Positions 1 through 8,021 of a stretch of DNA of 64,000 bases are shown one piece after another. Every line of letters starts with the position of its first letter. Positions within the stretch are counted from its first letter, which is position 1. Position numbers and translations under genes: made by a program. The stretch covers positions 23,387 through 87,386 of the forward strand of contig DWYB01000026.1 in NCBI GenBank assembly GCA_019118885.1, in the 5' to 3' direction. This DNA comes from Candidatus Mediterraneibacter surreyensis (GTDB lineage Bacteria > Bacillota > Clostridia > Lachnospirales > Lachnospiraceae). The notes under the pieces are model-generated. The model did not search any database. It saw nothing but the letters and a program-made list of their open reading frames with translations, and was not told where the DNA came from.

Positions 1-153
1 CTGTCTTTGAGTCAGATCAGTTCTGGCTTTCAGAGAGTAGAGCACCATAAGTTCCGGATAGCCGATTCCACATCGGGCAGCCCACCGGGTATATAGAACT
101 GTTCCTTTCGCCCATGCGGAGTATAGTTGACAGATATTGAATAATTCAGACAT
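1..153 (-). CDS. MarR-family transcriptional regulator (partial, C-terminus off window)
   Basis: The first 51 residues of a MarR-like regulator are visible; the frame runs open to the window edge. They resemble the N-terminal dimerisation helix and the start of the winged helix (TRWAARCGIGYPELMVLYSL, then LTQRQ). The ATG at 153 follows a GGAGGG ribosome site at 8-nt spacing. A perfect consensus promoter and two palindromes lie just upstream, as expected for an autorepressed MarR gene. Its ligand and regulon cannot be told, because neither the ligand pocket nor any downstream gene is in the window. Confidence 0.75.
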   Translation of the reverse strand, partial: MSELFNICQLYSAWAKGTVLYTRWAARCGIGYPELMVLYSLKARTDLTQRQ

Positions 154-169
154 ATCACACCCTCCAAAT

Positions 170-206
170 AGTATTTGTAAATACTAAATAAGTATTTGCA
201 AATACT
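170..206. promoter_or_regulatory. Tandem palindromic operators of the MarR-type gene
   Basis: AGTATTTGTAAATACT (170-185) and the perfect palindrome AGTATTTGCAAATACT (191-206) are spaced 21 bp start to start, two helical turns. They lie downstream of the -10 box of the marR promoter, over the expected transcription start and leader. Two repressor dimers could therefore bind the same DNA face. Autorepression is inferred. Confidence 0.85.
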
Positions 207-235
207 ATTATAGAGGAGGAAAATCAAACTGTCAA
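207..235 (-). promoter_or_regulatory. Sigma-A promoter of the MarR-type gene
   Basis: On the minus strand, TTGACA (230-235) and TATAAT (207-212) are separated by exactly 17 bp. This is a full consensus promoter, so strong unless repressed. The adjacent palindromes fit tight repression. Confidence 0.85.
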
Positions 236-250
236 GAATAATATAAGCAG

Positions 251-281
251 AAAAATACCGGCAGATCATGTGACCTGCCGG
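251..281 (-). terminator. Rho-independent terminator of mazG
   Basis: CCGGCAG (258-264) pairs with CTGCCGG (275-281). In the minus direction the stem is followed by TATTTTT. It sits 9 bp past the mazG stop. Confidence 0.8.
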
Positions 282-289
282 CAGCCGGT

Positions 290-775
290 TTATTCCGTTC
301 CTTTGTTGAACCCTTTCCGCTCCTTTGCCTTATCGATCAGCTCTTTTGCTTCTTCGAATGCTTCGGGGAGGTATTCTTCTGTCCATTCCTTCCCGGTCTT
401 TTCCTTTTTCTTGATCTCTTCCCAGCTCTCTTTTGTTCCGTCAGTGCCCGGGCCGTCCGAATCGCCGAAGACGTGCGGGTGGCGGCGGATCATTTTGTCG
501 ATAATGGACTGGATCACGTCATCCATGGTGAAGAGACCTTCCTCCTCCGCAATCCGGGCGTGGAGCACTACCTGCATGAGCAGGTCGCCCAGCTCTTCTT
601 TCAGATTGTCGGCGTCTCCGGTCTGATCCAGTATGTTGATCCCGCAGATTACCTCGGCTGCTTCCTCGATACACGTCTTTTTCAGGCTCATATGGGTCTG
701 CGCACGATCCCACGGGCATCCGTCCGGAGCCCGCAGACGTGCAATGACTTCTTCGAATTCCTCAAATTTTGTCAT
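290..775 (-). CDS. mazG: MazG-family nucleoside triphosphate pyrophosphohydrolase
   Basis: A 161-residue all-alpha NTP pyrophosphatase that hydrolyses (d)NTPs to monophosphate and pyrophosphate, a housecleaning role. The N-terminus has the family opening around LRAPDGCPWDRAQTH. Metal-binding acidic motifs are visible at about residues 37-41 (EEAAE) and 60-64 (EELGD). The length equals one MazG domain, whereas E. coli MazG has two. The ATG at 775 follows an AGGAGAT site. It is monocistronic with its own terminator and has no functional link to its neighbours. Confidence 0.9.
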   Translation of the reverse strand: MTKFEEFEEVIARLRAPDGCPWDRAQTHMSLKKTCIEEAAEVICGINILDQTGDADNLKEELGDLLMQVVLHARIAEEEGLFTMDDVIQSIIDKMIRRHPHVFGDSDGPGTDGTKESWEEIKKKEKTGKEWTEEYLPEAFEEAKELIDKAKERKGFNKGTE

Positions 776-874
776 TTTCTGAATCTCCTATGCTTCGTAA
801 TCACTATTTGCTCACACACTATTTTTATCTTACTATGTTTGAAAGAGAGGTGCAAGGCAGAGGACATGAAAAAG

Positions 875-914
875 AAAAGATCCCGTAAATCCATCAGGAT
901 GAACGGGATCTTTT
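875..914. terminator. Bidirectional terminator downstream of the sugar ABC operon
   Basis: AAAAGATCCCGT (875-886) and ACGGGATCTTTT (903-914) form a 12-bp stem with U tracts on both strands. It lies 15 bp past the stop of the ATPase gene and ends the leftward sugar operon. The rest of 776-874 holds only the mazG leader. Confidence 0.85.
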
Positions 915-928
915 CTCAAGGAATGTAG

Positions 929-2029
929 TTACTCTTCTGTGTAATTCACACCTGTCTCTTTATCAAAGAAGTGCATCTTTGACGGCATAAATACGAAGTT
1001 GATTCTGTCGCCGATCTGGCTGATCTCATATTTGGATACACGGGCTACGGCCTGAGTGCCGCCGAAGTTGAAATACAGGTTGTTCTCATTACCCATAACT
1101 TCTGTGTCCGTAATGACTGCATGCTGGGCGTTGTCTTTATTGAGCTCCATGTTCTGTGCATCCATCTTGATATCCTCGCCGCGGATGCCGAGTATCATTT
1201 CGCCCTGGCGTCCGTTCAGTTTCTTCATCATACCGTCAGAAAGTGTCATAGTGCTGCCGTCAGCAAATTTTACGGTATCTTTGTCAACTGTCACGTCGAA
1301 GAAGTTCATCTGCGGAGATCCGATGAATCCGGCTACGAACTGGTTTACCGGATGATCGTAGAGCTCCATCGGTTTGCCGACCTGCTGGATCACGCCGTCC
1401 TTCATGATGACGATACGGTCAGCCATTGTCATAGCCTCTACCTGATCATGTGTTACATAGATCGTAGTAGCGCCGATCTGTCTGTGGAGCTTGCTGATCT
1501 CTGTCCTCATGCTGACACGGAGTTTCGCATCAAGGTTTGAGAGTGGCTCATCCATAAGGAACACTTTAGAGTTCTTTACAATTGCACGTCCGAGCGCAAC
1601 CCTCTGGCGCTGGCCGCCGGAGAGGTTTTTCGGTTTACGGTAGCGGTATTCTTCAAGACCGAGGATTTTGATCGCCCAGTCTACTTTCTGTTTGATCTGG
1701 TCTGCCGGCATTTTCATGTTCTTCAGGCCGTAACCGATGTTTTTCTCAACGGTCATATGAGGATAGAGGGCGTAGTTCTGGAATACCATTGAAATGCCTC
1801 TGTCTCTCGGAGCCACATCATTTACTTTTTTGCCGTCGATATAGAGCTCCCCGCCTGTGATCTCCTCAAATCCGGCGATCATACGGAGAGTTGTCGATTT
1901 TCCGCAGCCGGACGGGCCGACAAATGCGATGAATTCTTTTTCCTCCACATTAAGAGTGAAGTTGTCTACTGTATTCTTATTTGATCCGGGATACATTTTA
2001 CATACATTTTTAAATTCTATAAAACTCAT
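929..2029 (-). CDS. ugpC: Carbohydrate ABC importer ATPase, MalK/MsmX/UgpC type
   Basis: A 366-residue cytoplasmic ATPase that powers sugar uptake with the two permeases upstream. Walker A GPSGCGKST is at about residues 38-46, the signature LSGGQRQRVALGRA near 136, and Walker B VFLMDEPLSNLD near 155. The C-terminal third is a MalK-type TOBE regulatory domain. The ATG at 2029 has an AAGGAAGGATAAGGAA leader; an in-frame start 12 codons earlier would overlap the permease and lacks a ribosome site. Such ATPases often serve several sugar transporters, so the substrate is inferred from the GH32 gene. The symbol follows family naming, not proven glycerol-phosphate transport. Confidence 0.92.
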   Translation of the reverse strand: MSFIEFKNVCKMYPGSNKNTVDNFTLNVEEKEFIAFVGPSGCGKSTTLRMIAGFEEITGGELYIDGKKVNDVAPRDRGISMVFQNYALYPHMTVEKNIGYGLKNMKMPADQIKQKVDWAIKILGLEEYRYRKPKNLSGGQRQRVALGRAIVKNSKVFLMDEPLSNLDAKLRVSMRTEISKLHRQIGATTIYVTHDQVEAMTMADRIVIMKDGVIQQVGKPMELYDHPVNQFVAGFIGSPQMNFFDVTVDKDTVKFADGSTMTLSDGMMKKLNGRQGEMILGIRGEDIKMDAQNMELNKDNAQHAVITDTEVMGNENNLYFNFGGTQAVARVSKYEISQIGDRINFVFMPSKMHFFDKETGVNYTEE

Positions 2030-2033
2030 TTCC

Positions 2034-2885
2034 TTATCCTTCCTTTGAACCTGTTGATGTAACACCTTCTACGATCTGTTTTGAGAACAGGGAGTAGATG
2101 ATGATGACTGGTATTGTGATCAGGGTAATAACTGCAAGCGTCTGTCCCATTGTTGTATTCTCATTGGATGTAATAGAGTTCAAACCGATCTGAGCGGTCA
2201 GCAGGTCGCTTGATGTAAATACCAGTGACGGCCAGAGGTAATCGTTCCATACATTCAGGAAAGTAAATACGCTGACGGTTGCCACAACTGTTTTGGACAT
2301 CGGCAGAACCATGGTGAAGAAATATTTCACAGGTCCGCAGTAGTCGAGCTGCGCTGCCTCGTATACATCATCCGGCAGACTGACAAATACCTGCCGGAAC
2401 AGGAAAATGTTGAACGGGTTTACAATCAAAGGCAGGATATAACCGATGATCGTGTTCAGTAGACCGGCTTTCGCGATGATCAGGAAGTGGATCGTGATGA
2501 CCGTCTCTGTCGGTACGATCAGGAGCATGATGATGATCATGAGCCACTGATCGCGGAACGGGAAATTGATCTTGGCAAGAGCATATCCGGCAAGGCCGTT
2601 TACGATAATGCTCAGGACGATCAGGATTGCCGCGTACAAAAGTGTGTTGCCCATATATCTCAGGAAACTTGTATCTGTAATAATGGAAACATAGTTGTCA
2701 AAGAAGTTTCCGTTTAGTGCCGGCGGGATAAAGGCCGCGACTGAATTCATATCCGCCGTGATCGCCGCATCCGGCTTAAAGGAGTTTGCAAGCATCCAGA
2801 TGACCGGGAACAGGAAGAAGATCGAGAGCACCAGCAGGACAGCTACAAGGATCCAGTTAATTCGCTTTTGCTTTTTTGTTACCAT
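2034..2885 (-). CDS. Sugar ABC transporter permease, MalG-like
   Basis: A 283-residue inner-membrane permease with six predicted helices. The cytoplasmic EAA loop that docks the ATPase is at about residue 186 (DVYEAAQLDYCG, then VLPMSKTVV). The start overlaps the 3' end of the MalF-like gene by 29 bp, so the two are translationally coupled. AAGGAGGAG precedes the ATG. It pairs with the MalF-like subunit to form the channel for a sugar delivered by the lipoprotein at 3760-5082. Confidence 0.93.
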   Translation of the reverse strand: MVTKKQKRINWILVAVLLVLSIFFLFPVIWMLANSFKPDAAITADMNSVAAFIPPALNGNFFDNYVSIITDTSFLRYMGNTLLYAAILIVLSIIVNGLAGYALAKINFPFRDQWLMIIIMLLIVPTETVITIHFLIIAKAGLLNTIIGYILPLIVNPFNIFLFRQVFVSLPDDVYEAAQLDYCGPVKYFFTMVLPMSKTVVATVSVFTFLNVWNDYLWPSLVFTSSDLLTAQIGLNSITSNENTTMGQTLAVITLITIPVIIIYSLFSKQIVEGVTSTGSKEG

Positions 2886-3756
2886 GTTTTCTCTCCTCCT
2901 TGTCCTTAGTCAATACATTCTGAATAATCGTCAGGATTACAACGAATACGGTAAATACGATAGCCATAGTGGACGCGAGTCCCATCTCCCAGTTGACTGT
3001 ACCTGTCTCGTAAATATCGTATACGATCGTGTAGGTTGAGTGATCCGGGCCGCCTCCGGTCATTACCATTGGCTGTACCAGCATTCGGAATGCGCCGATC
3101 GTAACTGTGATAAATACGAAGATACACAGCGGCTTCAGTTCCGGAAGCGTGATATCTCTGAATTTCTGCCATCCGCTGGCATGATCCATCTCTGCCGCCT
3201 CATAGAGTGCGGGATTGATGTTCTGCAGACCTCCCAGGAAGATGATCATCTGGTAGCCGACACCCTGCCATACGCTCATGATCGCGATGGAGGGAAGCGC
3301 CTGATTGGCACTGTGGATAAACGGCTGCGGGTCGATACCGAAGTTCCCGAGCAGCGTATTTAAAATACCTTCCGGGCTGTAGATCTGCATCCACAGTGTG
3401 GATACAACAGCCAGAGACATAACTACAGGTACGAAAAACGCTACTTTAAAATATTTCTTGCAGTGCGCCGCTTTATTGATCGCCAGGGCGAGCAGAAGAG
3501 CGCCGCCGCACTGAAGCGGTACGATTATGATAACGAATTTTACGGTGTTTAAAAATGACTGTACAAAAAGGTCGTCTTTAAAAATATTTATGTAGTTTTC
3601 CAGTCCCACAAAATGCGTCAGCTCAGGATTCAGTGCGAAGTAATCGGTAAAACTGAATCCGAATGTAAGCAGCATCGGCAGGAATAAAAACAGTGTCAGC
3701 AGTACAAGTGCAGGCCCGAAAAACGCCATTCCTAAGATTGAATTCTTTTTCTTCAT
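2857..3756 (-). CDS. Sugar ABC transporter permease, MalF-like
   Basis: A 299-residue permease with an N-terminal membrane helix (AFFGPALVLLTLFLFLPMLL), a periplasmic-side loop, and an EAA motif near residue 195 (ALYEAAEMDHASGWQKF, then ITLPELKP). It follows the binding-protein gene by 3 bp and overlaps the MalG-like gene. It belongs to the CUT1 oligosaccharide importer family. With GH32 and LacI next door, the likely cargo is sucrose or short fructans. Confidence 0.93.
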   Translation of the reverse strand: MKKKNSILGMAFFGPALVLLTLFLFLPMLLTFGFSFTDYFALNPELTHFVGLENYINIFKDDLFVQSFLNTVKFVIIIVPLQCGGALLLALAINKAAHCKKYFKVAFFVPVVMSLAVVSTLWMQIYSPEGILNTLLGNFGIDPQPFIHSANQALPSIAIMSVWQGVGYQMIIFLGGLQNINPALYEAAEMDHASGWQKFRDITLPELKPLCIFVFITVTIGAFRMLVQPMVMTGGGPDHSTYTIVYDIYETGTVNWEMGLASTMAIVFTVFVVILTIIQNVLTKDKEERKHGNKKAKAN

Positions 3757-3759
3757 ATT

Positions 3760-5082
3760 TTATTCCCTCGTATAACGTTCCAATTTCTGATCTATTCGTT
3801 CCACAGCTTTGTCAAGCTCCTGATCCACATCTTTTCCACTTAAGGCAACGCTTTCCAGAACCTCCTGGAAACTAGTGCTCACCTGCGGATATACCGGAGT
3901 CTTCGGACGGGGATGCCCATAATTACTCAGCTGATTATAAAGAGCGCTGTAGTTCTCGTCTGTCTGGAAAACGTCGATATTTTCAAATGCTTCATATGTA
4001 GACGGGAAGTTCTTTGTCATATCCCAGATGCGGATGCCGCTATCCACGCCGCTCATCCATTTGACAAGCTCTGTGGCGCCTTCGATATCCTTTGTTTCAG
4101 AGGATGCGGCAAATGCCCATGAGCCGGTCGGCGTATATGTTCCGCCATCCCAGTTATCGCTGACGATATAAGGAGCGACTCCGAGATTGATATCGGGATA
4201 GCTTGTATATATTGTGTTGACTTCCCATGCTCCGTCGAATTTGAAAGCAGCCCGTCCGCTCTCAAAGAGATTATCAATAGGAGCCTGAGACATATAGCCG
4301 TTTTCCACGATAGTCCGGAAATACTCCATAGCTGCTTTTGTCTGGTCTGAATTGAAATAACCGTCCACAGTCAGCCCGTCATCGCTTACAAGCTCGCCGC
4401 CGCCGGACCATACAAACGGAGCGTAGTAGTAGATACTTGTCTCGCCCACCGGGAATGTCATGTCAAGCGGGTAACCGCCTTTCTCATCCATGAGCGGTTT
4501 AAGTTCCTCGAGAATATCAAGAAATTCCGACCATGTCCACGGATGGTCTGCATCCGGGATCTCGATTCCGGCTTCCTCGATGATGTCTTTATTATAGTAG
4601 AATCCCACGCTGGACTCCATGACACCGAGGGCGTAAAGATCGTCGTTTACCGTTCCCTGCTCGATGATCGAGGGAAGATATTCGCTTTCTTCTTCCTCTG
4701 TCAGGTCAGCCAGAGGCTGGATGATACCGTTGGCTGCGTATGCAGAGATGTTCGGTCCGTCTACTGTAAGGACGTCCGGCAGTCCGCCTGCCATGACGGA
4801 AGCATTTACTTTATCAGAGTAACCGCCGCCGCTGTCATTTCTCGGTACGAACTCAATGTCTGCAAAATACTGTCCGTCATAAGCCTCGTTAAAAGTTTCT
4901 ACCGATTCTTTGTAAGCCTGGCCCTCCTCAGTGTCCTCGATTGAGTGAACCCATATGGAGAGGTACTCTTCGCCCTCGTCATATCCTGCGATATCTCCCG
5001 GCTCGGGATCTTTCTGATGACAGCCGGATAGACAGGCCGCAGCGAAGAGTGTAACCGTCAGGTACAGCAATCGTTTTCTCAT
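3760..5082 (-). CDS. Extracellular sugar-binding lipoprotein (family 1)
   Basis: A 440-residue solute-binding protein. The N-terminus is a type II signal peptide with lipobox LSGC (Cys at about residue 21), so the mature protein is lipid-anchored outside the membrane. The remainder has the family-1 fold, with the landmark ESSVGFYYNKDIIEEAGIE and tryptophan-rich sugar-site segments. An AAAGGAGGAG site precedes the ATG. It is the first gene of the leftward operon, and its promoter region is covered by LacI-type operators. The specificity (sucrose, kestose, inulin-type oligomers) is inferred. Confidence 0.92.
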   Translation of the reverse strand: MRKRLLYLTVTLFAAACLSGCHQKDPEPGDIAGYDEGEEYLSIWVHSIEDTEEGQAYKESVETFNEAYDGQYFADIEFVPRNDSGGGYSDKVNASVMAGGLPDVLTVDGPNISAYAANGIIQPLADLTEEEESEYLPSIIEQGTVNDDLYALGVMESSVGFYYNKDIIEEAGIEIPDADHPWTWSEFLDILEELKPLMDEKGGYPLDMTFPVGETSIYYYAPFVWSGGGELVSDDGLTVDGYFNSDQTKAAMEYFRTIVENGYMSQAPIDNLFESGRAAFKFDGAWEVNTIYTSYPDINLGVAPYIVSDNWDGGTYTPTGSWAFAASSETKDIEGATELVKWMSGVDSGIRIWDMTKNFPSTYEAFENIDVFQTDENYSALYNQLSNYGHPRPKTPVYPQVSTSFQEVLESVALSGKDVDQELDKAVERIDQKLERYTRE

Positions 5083-5118
5083 TCCATCTCCTCCTTTTTA
5101 TTGATGAATCTATAATGA

Positions 5119-5151
5119 AACCGTTACGTTACCGGTTAAGTAACCGGTTAC
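5119..5151. promoter_or_regulatory. LacI-family operators in the divergent promoter region
   Basis: GTAACCGGTTAC (5140-5151) is a perfect 12-bp palindrome with the central CG typical of LacI-family operators. A near copy (TTACCGGTTAA) lies at about 5129-5139 and half-site-like AACCGTTAC at 5119-5127. A further AACGGTTAC lies at 5203-5211 near the lacI start. The cluster sits just upstream of the likely binding-protein promoter and could control both directions. Confidence 0.75.
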
Positions 5152-5154
5152 TTG

Positions 5155-5184
5155 TTGATTTTTTAATTCATATTCTGATATACT
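5155..5184 (+). promoter_or_regulatory. Probable promoter of the lacI-type gene
   Basis: TTGATT (5155-5160) and TATACT (5179-5184) are spaced 18 bp. The first operator palindrome ends 3 bp before the -35 box and another half-site lies downstream, which fits autoregulation. Confidence 0.5.
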
Positions 5185-5255
5185 GTAATCAATCAGAGGT
5201 AGAACGGTTACCTGAGAAACCATAGTTCTATCCATAATATGTGAGGCGTAACAAT

Positions 5256-6281
5256 ATGAAAACAAAGAAAGTAACATTTGCAGATATTGCAAAGTATACC
5301 GGATTTTCCAAAACAACGATCTCCAGATATTTTAACGATCCGGATTCGCTGACTCTGGAGAACCAGCAGAAGATTGCCGACGCGCTGGATGCACTTGATT
5401 ACAAGGAAAATAAGGTGGGAAGGATCCTTGCCAGCGGAAGGACAGAGTTTATAGGACTTATTATACCGAACCTTTATATGCACTACTATTCAGAGATGCT
5501 GAGCCAGATCCTTGCTACATATGAAACTTACGGATATAAATTCCTTGTTTTTGCGGGAAATGAGAAGGCGGATATTGAGAGAAAATATATTGAAGAACTG
5601 ATGGCTTACAATATAGAAGGAATGATCGTATTAAGTCCGACGATTCCTTCTGAGGAGCTTGCATCTTATAATGTACCGGTGGTAGGGATTGAGAGAGAAG
5701 ACAGGTATATCTCCAGTGTCAACACAGACAATTATATGGGCGGCGTGCAGGCGGCCAGTCTGCTGAGAAATAGTGACTGCGATATCCTGATCCATGTAAA
5801 CGGCAATATTCCGGACACATCTCCGGCTTCAGGGCGTATCAAAGGATTTGTAGATGTCTGCGAGGAATACAATGTTCCATATGAGCTGATCCTGACACAT
5901 CTAGGAAACACATTTGAAAAAAACAGAAGTAAAATAGAAGAAATTGTGGCGCTTCTGGAGAAAAAGTATCCGGACAAGAAGAAAGGAATTTTTATGCCCA
6001 ATGATACCCATGCAAATGTATTGCTGAATTACCTGTTCCAGAAATATGGAAAGCTTCCGGAAACATATCAGATTATTGGTTTTGATAATTCTCCGATTTC
6101 CAGAGAAGCTGTTATTCCGACGAGTACAGTGGGACAGCAGATTTCTCTGATCGCAAATGAAGCAATGAAAATACTGTCGGACCAGATGGAGGAACGGAAA
6201 AAAAGAAGACCAGCCCCCTTAAAGGAGCCGGTACATAAGATCATTCCACCGATTCTGATCCGCAGGGAAACTACGGCGTAA
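5256..6281 (+). CDS. LacI-family transcriptional regulator of the fructoside locus
   Basis: 341 residues. The N-terminal helix-turn-helix and hinge (TFADIAKYTGFSKTTISRYF, then LDALDYKENKVGRILASGR) are at residues 6-55. The rest is a periplasmic-binding-like effector domain (IGLIIPNLYMHYYSEML onward). The ATG at 5256 sits 9 nt after GAGG; an upstream in-frame GTG at 5241 would precede that ribosome site. It is divergent from the ABC operon and 80 bp upstream of the GH32 gene, so it probably controls both. The effector is likely a fructoside or its phosphate (inferred). Confidence 0.92.
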   Translation: MKTKKVTFADIAKYTGFSKTTISRYFNDPDSLTLENQQKIADALDALDYKENKVGRILASGRTEFIGLIIPNLYMHYYSEMLSQILATYETYGYKFLVFAGNEKADIERKYIEELMAYNIEGMIVLSPTIPSEELASYNVPVVGIEREDRYISSVNTDNYMGGVQAASLLRNSDCDILIHVNGNIPDTSPASGRIKGFVDVCEEYNVPYELILTHLGNTFEKNRSKIEEIVALLEKKYPDKKKGIFMPNDTHANVLLNYLFQKYGKLPETYQIIGFDNSPISREAVIPTSTVGQQISLIANEAMKILSDQMEERKKRRPAPLKEPVHKIIPPILIRRETTA

Positions 6282-6361
6282 GCGAAGCTCCCGGAGTAAT
6301 CCGGTTCAGTTTAATATATTTAAAAAATACAAAGAAAATATGCAAAAAGGAGAACAGACGC

Positions 6362-7852
6362 ATGAGCCAGATTTTACGTGATGCAAGAAAATATGAAGAG
6401 ACGAGAGAAAGACAGATAAAGGATGAGCCGAGGCCGGCGTTTCATCTGTCAACCCGGGTGGGATGGCTGAATGATCCCAACGGATTCTCGTATTATAATG
6501 GAGAGTACCATCTGTTTTACCAGTATCATCCTTATAATTCCCACTGGGGACCGATGCACTGGGGACACGCGGTGAGCAGCGACCTGCTTCACTGGAAATA
6601 TCTGCCGGCAGCACTCGCTCCGGATACGGACTACGACAGGGACGGCTGCTTTTCGGGCAGCGCTGTCAGCCTGGATGACGGCAGGCAGATGCTGATGTAT
6701 ACCGGGGTAGTCAAGGAGACCCAGCCGGACGGAAGTACAAGAGAAGTGCAGAGACAGTGCATTGCCATAGGCGACGGGACAGATTATGTGAAATATCCAG
6801 GGAATCCGGTCCTTGATGAAAATGATCTCCCCGAAGGAGGAAGCCGGTTCGATTTCCGTGATCCGAAGATCTGGCGGGCGCCGGACGGAACATTCCGCTG
6901 TGTGGCAGGAAACTGTACGCCGGACAAAGATGGAAGGATCCTTCTTTTCAGCAGTGAGGACGGTCTGAAGTGGAAGTTTGAAAAAACACTGATCAGCAAT
7001 AACGGACGTTTCGGACGGATGTGGGAATGTCCGGATTTCTTTGAACTGGATGGTAAACAGGTCCTTCTTGTAAGCCCGCAGGATATGCTTCCGCAGGGGT
7101 TTGAATACCATAATGGAAATGGAACCGTATGCATTATAGGAAATTACGATAACGAGACAGATACATTTATTGAAGAGAAGAATCAGGCGATCGATTACGG
7201 AATCGACTTCTATGCTCCGCAGACCGTGGTGGCGCCGGACGGACGGCGGATCATGATCGGCTGGATGCAGAACTGGGATACGTGCAATCTGCATTCCCCG
7301 GAGCGTCCATGGTTCGGGCAGATGAGCCTGCCAAGAGAACTTTCCGTGAAAAACGGACGCCTGATCCAGAAACCGGTCCGTGAACTTGAACAGATGCGGA
7401 CGAATAAGGTGAGTTACGAAAATGTGGAGGTGTCTGATGTGATCCGGCTTGATGGAATGAAAGGCCGCCGGATCGATATGGAACTGACGCTGCGCCCGGC
7501 AGAAGGAGAAGAGCTGTACCGAAAGTTTGCCGTACGTTTTGCCCAGAACGATACATGCCACACGGCTGTCAGCTTCCGGCCCCACGAATCCATCCTGAAA
7601 GTTGACCGGAAGTTTTCGGGCTCCAGAAGAGCGATCATTCATCAGCGCAGAAGTCTGGTCAACAGCGAAAACGGCAGGATTACAATGCGCATCATACTGG
7701 ATAATTTCAGCGTTGAGATATTTGTAAACAACGGAGAGCATGTGCTTTCGGCGACATTGTATACGGATTTATCCGCAGACGGAATTTTGTTCTACGCAGA
7801 CGGAAAAGCAGTGATCGATGTTGTAAAATATGATCTTGATTTCGAGGCATAA
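6362..7852 (+). CDS. GH32 beta-fructofuranosidase / sucrose-6-phosphate hydrolase-like
   Basis: A 496-residue glycoside hydrolase family 32 enzyme that releases fructose from sucrose or short fructans. Its five-bladed propeller carries the three family acids: nucleophile Asp38 in WLNDPNG, the stabiliser Asp167 in FRDP, and acid/base Glu222 in WECPD. A C-terminal beta-sandwich follows (from about residue 350). There is no signal peptide, so it acts inside the cell on imported sugar. The ATG follows AAAAAGGAG. Linkage to an ABC importer rather than a PTS favours unphosphorylated substrates. Confidence 0.95.
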   Translation: MSQILRDARKYEETRERQIKDEPRPAFHLSTRVGWLNDPNGFSYYNGEYHLFYQYHPYNSHWGPMHWGHAVSSDLLHWKYLPAALAPDTDYDRDGCFSGSAVSLDDGRQMLMYTGVVKETQPDGSTREVQRQCIAIGDGTDYVKYPGNPVLDENDLPEGGSRFDFRDPKIWRAPDGTFRCVAGNCTPDKDGRILLFSSEDGLKWKFEKTLISNNGRFGRMWECPDFFELDGKQVLLVSPQDMLPQGFEYHNGNGTVCIIGNYDNETDTFIEEKNQAIDYGIDFYAPQTVVAPDGRRIMIGWMQNWDTCNLHSPERPWFGQMSLPRELSVKNGRLIQKPVRELEQMRTNKVSYENVEVSDVIRLDGMKGRRIDMELTLRPAEGEELYRKFAVRFAQNDTCHTAVSFRPHESILKVDRKFSGSRRAIIHQRRSLVNSENGRITMRIILDNFSVEIFVNNGEHVLSATLYTDLSADGILFYADGKAVIDVVKYDLDFEA

Positions 7853-7886
7853 TAGTACAGATTTATAGTATAGAATGGTTTTTTAC

Positions 7887-7924
7887 AGAGCAGAGTATCT
7901 ATGAGAGGTATTCTGCTCTTTTAT
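7887..7924 (+). terminator. Terminator after the GH32 gene
   Basis: A 14-bp stem with a few G-U pairs (7887-7900 with 7906-7919), a 5-nt loop and a TTTTATT tail. It closes the lacI-GH32 unit. Confidence 0.88.
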
Positions 7925-7956
7925 TAACAATTTTTTAACAATGATTTCGAAAAATA

Positions 7957-7985
7957 TTGCCGAAAACTGCCCGTTCCGTTATAAT
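7957..7985 (+). promoter_or_regulatory. Promoter of the 5-oxoprolinase operon
   Basis: TTGCCG (7957-7962), a 17-bp spacer and TATAAT (7980-7985), 36 bp upstream of the NRAMP-like gene. No operator-like palindrome is evident nearby. Confidence 0.75.
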
Positions 7986-8021
7986 TTAACCGTTAGTTTA
8001 ATTATGAAAGGATGAGAAATT

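Noticed and set aside
30-269. 79-codon minus-strand frame at the left edge
   Set aside because: It lies across the MarR promoter and operators and is out of frame with the MarR-like start at 153, which has a ribosome site.
6449-7741. 430-codon open frame antisense to the GH32 gene
   Set aside because: The GH32 frame has intact catalytic motifs and a ribosome site; the antisense frame has no recognisable domain, so it is a shadow.
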